A stretch of DNA of 64,000 nucleotides from Anaerolineae bacterium (GTDB lineage: Bacteria; Chloroflexota; Anaerolineae; Aggregatilineales; Phototrophicaceae): the NCBI GenBank assembly GCA_020849765.1, contig JADLAY010000024.1:248001-312000 (forward strand), given 5' to 3'. The notes beneath the pieces are model-generated. The model saw only the letters and a list, made by a program, of their open reading frames with translations, had not been told where the DNA came from and did not search any database. A program made the translations under genes and the position numbers. Of this stretch, positions 61,273 through 64,000 are shown one piece after another. Every line of letters begins with the position of its first letter. The stretch's first letter is position 1.

Positions 61273-62594
61273 TGCGGGATGTGCAGGCCGTCGCCCTCTT
61301 TGGCCGTACTTTCGACTTCGACACGCTCAATCTGAGCGCCGAGCGCGCGCAACTTCTGCTCGACGTTGGCATAGCCCTTGTCGATCTGGTGCACGTTGGA
61401 AATGCGCGTCTCGCCCTTGGCCGCCAATGCCGCCAGCAGCAGCGCCATCCCCGCGCGAATGTCCGGGCTGCTGATGTGTGCCACGCCGCGCAGCGCCGAC
61501 GGCCCCTGCACCAGCACACGATGCGGATCACACAGCGTGATCCGTGCGCCCATCTGCACCAGCTTGTCGGTGAAGAAGAAGCGGCTCTCGTACATCCAAT
61601 CGTGAAAGAGCACCGTGCCTGCGCACTGCGTCGCCATCACCAGCGCGATACTCATCAGATCCGGCGGGAAGGCGGGCCACGGCTGCGCCTTGATGATCGG
61701 GATACGATTGCCGAGATCGGCCTGAATCATCATCGCCTGGCCGGGCGGCACGTAAATGTCGCTGCCACGCGTCTCCCAGACGACGCCCAGCCGCTCGTAG
61801 ACCAGCGCAATCATATCCAGATACTGTGGGTCGGCACTTTCGAGCGTGATCGCCCCGCCGGTCATGGCCGCCGCGCCGATGAAGCTGCCGACCTCCATGA
61901 AGTCCGCGCCGATGCGGGCCTCGCCGCCGTGCAGCCGCTCGACGCCCTGGATCGTCAGCCGGTTGGAGCCGATGCCCTCAATCTGCCCACCAAGCGCGTT
62001 CAACATGCGACACAAGTCCTGCACGTGCGGCTCACTGGCGGCATTGTTGATGACCGTCGTGCCCTTCGCGAGCACCGCCGCCATGAGGGCGTTCTCGGTC
62101 GCCGTCACGCTCGCTTCAGGCAGCAGAATCGTCGCGCCGTGTAATTCCGACGCGCGCATTGTGAAAACGCCGTCGTAGTCGATGTCCGCGCCGAGCTTGC
62201 GCAGCGCCACCACGTGGCTATCCAGGCGCCGTTCGCCGATGGCATCCCCACCCGGCGGTGGCAGAATAATCTCGCCCATCCGGCCCAGCAGCGGCCCGGC
62301 GAAGATAATGCTTGAGCGCATCTTGCCAGCCAGCTGCTTATCGACCTGCGACGTCGTGATGTTCTGAGCATGTACCCGCAGCGTGTCGGCATTCAGCCAT
62401 TCGACCGCCGCGCCCAGTTGGCGCATGATCTCGATGCCCGTGCGCATGTCCAGGATGTCCGGCACGTTGGTCAGGATGACCGGCTCGTCGGTCAGCAAAC
62501 AGGCGGCCAGCATCTTAAGCGCCGCATTCTTGTTGCCGCCGGGCTTGATCGTTCCGTTGAGCGGCTCACCGCCGCGGATGATGAACTGCTGCAT
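61269..62594 (-). CDS. murA: UDP-N-acetylglucosamine 1-carboxyvinyltransferase with Cys-to-Asp active site
   Basis: The first committed step of peptidoglycan synthesis. The 441-residue protein has the usual length. ATG 62594 gives MQQFIIRGGEPLNGTIKPGG, and the active-site Lys22 is in GGNKNAAL. The catalytic loop reads PPPGGDAIGERR, with Asp117 where most MurA have Cys (E. coli Cys115). The same substitution is known in Mycobacterium, Chlamydia and Borrelia, where it gives intrinsic fosfomycin resistance while keeping activity. It follows the S-adenosylmethionine hydrolase-family gene by 24 bp and is convergent with selB. Confidence 0.96.
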   Translation of the reverse strand: MQQFIIRGGEPLNGTIKPGGNKNAALKMLAACLLTDEPVILTNVPDILDMRTGIEIMRQLGAAVEWLNADTLRVHAQNITTSQVDKQLAGKMRSSIIFAGPLLGRMGEIILPPPGGDAIGERRLDSHVVALRKLGADIDYDGVFTMRASELHGATILLPEASVTATENALMAAVLAKGTTVINNAASEPHVQDLCRMLNALGGQIEGIGSNRLTIQGVERLHGGEARIGADFMEVGSFIGAAAMTGGAITLESADPQYLDMIALVYERLGVVWETRGSDIYVPPGQAMMIQADLGNRIPIIKAQPWPAFPPDLMSIALVMATQCAGTVLFHDWMYESRFFFTDKLVQMGARITLCDPHRVLVQGPSALRGVAHISSPDIRAGMALLLAALAAKGETRISNVHQIDKGYANVEQKLRALGAQIERVEVESTAKEGDGLHIPH

Positions 62595-62618
62595 AAGCAA
62601 CCAATCTCTATCGCGCGC

Positions 62619-63461
62619 CTACTCGATGCGCACTTCGACCACGTCGCCCAGGTGCACGCCGAGGCGTTCGGCGGCGCTGCCGTGATTGACCGAAATCTCC
62701 AGAAAGCCGCTGCTGCCGATTAACGCGACCAGCTCGCCCTGCCCGACCTGCGCATAGGTTCGAGAGACGCCGTCGATCTTCGCACTGCCCATGTGGCAGG
62801 ACGCTTTGCTCGCGCTGAAGCGCTGCGGCTTGCGCACACTGCCGAAGGCCGGAGTCAGGACGAGATCATCGCCGCTCGCCCAGGCCAACGCCCCCAGGCT
62901 CGTCACGATATTACCGTAGTGATCGATATGCAGCACTTCACCCGTCAAACGATTCGCCTCCAGAGCCAGGGTTGGCTGCGGCAGCTTCTGCGGATCGCGC
63001 ACGCGCCCGCCCAACCGATCCAGCGACTCCCCTGCCGCCAGATAAGCCGCGGCCGGTGCAAACACGTCGCGCCCGTGAAACGTGCTGCTGACCTGCGCCA
63101 GTTGGTGCGCCGGGCTCGTCAACTCGTTGATCACGGCGTAAGGATAGCGGCGCAGGACGTAGCTCAAGACGCCGTTGTCCGGCGCGACGAAGAAGTAATC
63201 CCCCGCCCGCGCGGCGATCGCGCGCCGCTGGCTGCCGACACCCGGATCGACCACCACCAGGAAGACCGTCCCTTTCGGGAAGTAGCCGAAGGCAGTCATC
63301 AGCACGAAGGCGCCCTGGCGCACATTCTGCGGCTCGATGGCGTGCGTCAGGTCCACAAACTGCGCATCCGGGCAGATCCCGGCCATCACGCCTTTCATCA
63401 CGCCGACGTAGGCATCCTGAGTCCCGAAATCGGTCAACAAAGCGATCAACGGCATCGGCAT
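62619..63461 (-). CDS. SAM hydroxide adenosyltransferase (DUF62 / SAM hydrolase family)
   Basis: A 280-residue enzyme of the fluorinase/duf62 fold that, in the non-halogenase branch, splits S-adenosylmethionine to adenosine and methionine using water. LLTDFGTQDAYVGVMKGV, VVDPGVGSQRRAIAA (Asp and Arg of the triad), PDNGVLSYVL and FHGRDVFAPAAAYLA (His) give the Asp-Arg-His triad of the hydrolase type. The 23-residue fluorinase-specific loop is absent. The C-terminal beta domain begins near LTGEVLHIDHYGNIVTS. The start is ATG 63461; an ATG two codons later is also possible. It is co-transcribed with murA. Confidence 0.92.
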   Translation of the reverse strand: MPMPLIALLTDFGTQDAYVGVMKGVMAGICPDAQFVDLTHAIEPQNVRQGAFVLMTAFGYFPKGTVFLVVVDPGVGSQRRAIAARAGDYFFVAPDNGVLSYVLRRYPYAVINELTSPAHQLAQVSSTFHGRDVFAPAAAYLAAGESLDRLGGRVRDPQKLPQPTLALEANRLTGEVLHIDHYGNIVTSLGALAWASGDDLVLTPAFGSVRKPQRFSASKASCHMGSAKIDGVSRTYAQVGQGELVALIGSSGFLEISVNHGSAAERLGVHLGDVVEVRIE

Positions 63462-63527
63462 TTCGACCTTTACAGCTTGGCGCTCGTACGCCTTTGTGGT
63501 TCAATTCTGCCATAGCAATCATCCGAA

Positions 63528-64000
63528 ATGAACGCGCAACCCATGCAGCAGCCTCAATTCGTCACCCTGGAACGCGCAGCCGACCTGATTGAGGACGGCA
63601 TGACAATCGCCCTCGGCGGCATGACGGTCTACCGGCGGCCCGTCGGCTTCGTGCGAGCGCTGCTCCGCCGTCCAACGCCAGTGAAAGACCTGACGCTGTT
63701 GTGCTTCACAGCGGGCTTCGAGTCGGATCTGCTCGTCGGCGCAGGCTGCGTCAAGTCCGTGCGCTCGGTCTATTTCGGGCTGGAGTCGTTCGGGCTGGCG
63801 CCAATGTTCACCGAGGCCGCCGCCCGCGAAACCATCGACATCATCGAGGAAACCGAACTCAGCCTGTCGATGGGGATGCGAGCACGGATGCACAACGTCG
63901 GCTTCATGCCCTCGCGCGCCTGGATCGGCACCGACCTGCCCCGACTGCGCCCGGATGTCAAGACGGTCACCGACCCGTACAGTGGCGAACAACTGACCGC
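63528..64000 (+). CDS. CoA-transferase family I, subunit A (partial)
   Basis: About 157 residues are visible before the window ends. ATG 63528 follows a short divergent gap. The sequence FVTLERAADLIEDGMTIALG is the glutaconate/acetate CoA-transferase subunit A start, followed by LTLLCFTAGFESDLLVGAG and RMHNVGFMPSRAWIGTDL. The active-site Glu of this family is on subunit B, expected just downstream. The substrate cannot be assigned from this fragment. Confidence 0.85.
   Translation, partial: MNAQPMQQPQFVTLERAADLIEDGMTIALGGMTVYRRPVGFVRALLRRPTPVKDLTLLCFTAGFESDLLVGAGCVKSVRSVYFGLESFGLAPMFTEAAARETIDIIEETELSLSMGMRARMHNVGFMPSRAWIGTDLPRLRPDVKTVTDPYSGEQLT

Noticed and set aside
59413-64000. In-frame UGA selenoprotein near selB
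   Set aside because: No neighbouring gene is split by a TGA with coding continuing in frame.

Overview
The window is a dense, GC-rich stretch (roughly 60 percent GC by eye) of bacterial chromosome. I see no phage, transposon, CRISPR array or rRNA. The gene mix points to Chloroflexota, most likely an Anaerolineae-like lineage: many secreted SH3b and LysM proteins with Thr/Pro-rich linkers, a T-box ahead of valS, endonuclease-type MutL, separate SecD/SecF with YajC, and SelB. This assignment is an inference from gene content. LytR-CpsA-Psr, L,D-transpeptidase and MurA genes indicate a peptidoglycan wall.

Layout. 1-2.9 kb: tail of a PQQ-type sugar dehydrogenase, then a carbamoyltransferase flanked by small membrane proteins, one of them DUF5989. 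2.9-12.9 kb: biosynthesis (pheA, asd, an SqdB-type UDP-sulfoquinovose synthase, a divergent HisD-family enzyme, a small-molecule kinase, a tandem GNAT protein, hisZ-hisG). 13-17.3 kb: envelope block (L,D-transpeptidase, five-repeat SH3b protein, LCP ligase). 17.3-24.1 kb: YigZ, an orphan AAA-type ATPase, a queuosine-precursor transporter, a NarL-type two-component pair, a PfkB kinase and a Lon-N protein. The last four genes lie among repeated AT-rich motifs. 24.2-37.3 kb: amylosucrase, a THUMP methyltransferase, SH3b protein, purH, tRNA-Thr, udk, a T-box-led methyltransferase-valS unit, and two paralogous LysM proteins. 37.3-43.7 kb: mutL, two histidine kinases, a receiver-CpaE fusion and a sirtuin. 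43.7-47.5 kb: yajC-secD-secF followed by a zinc alcohol dehydrogenase. 47.7-54 kb: secreted and membrane proteins including a DUF2207/zinc-ribbon/SPFH gene run. 54.1-64 kb: a LysM glycosidase-like protein, a Ser/Thr kinase with dNTPase, a coiled-coil protein, selB, murA, an S-adenosylmethionine hydrolase-family protein and the start of a CoA-transferase.

The genome is compact. Convergent genes abut or overlap at their stops in several places, and several operons use 1-4 nt overlaps. Many starts were moved from the longest reading frame to a downstream ATG/GTG/TTG with a good Shine-Dalgarno sequence. The most interesting points are: the HisD-family protein lacking key HisD residues; a long-form HisG next to HisZ; MurA with Asp in place of the fosfomycin-target Cys; a LysM glycosidase whose nucleophile position is Arg; repeated motifs around the two-component/PfkB locus and the SPFH gene; and two uncharacterised modules (carbamoyltransferase/DUF5989 and SPFH/DUF2207).
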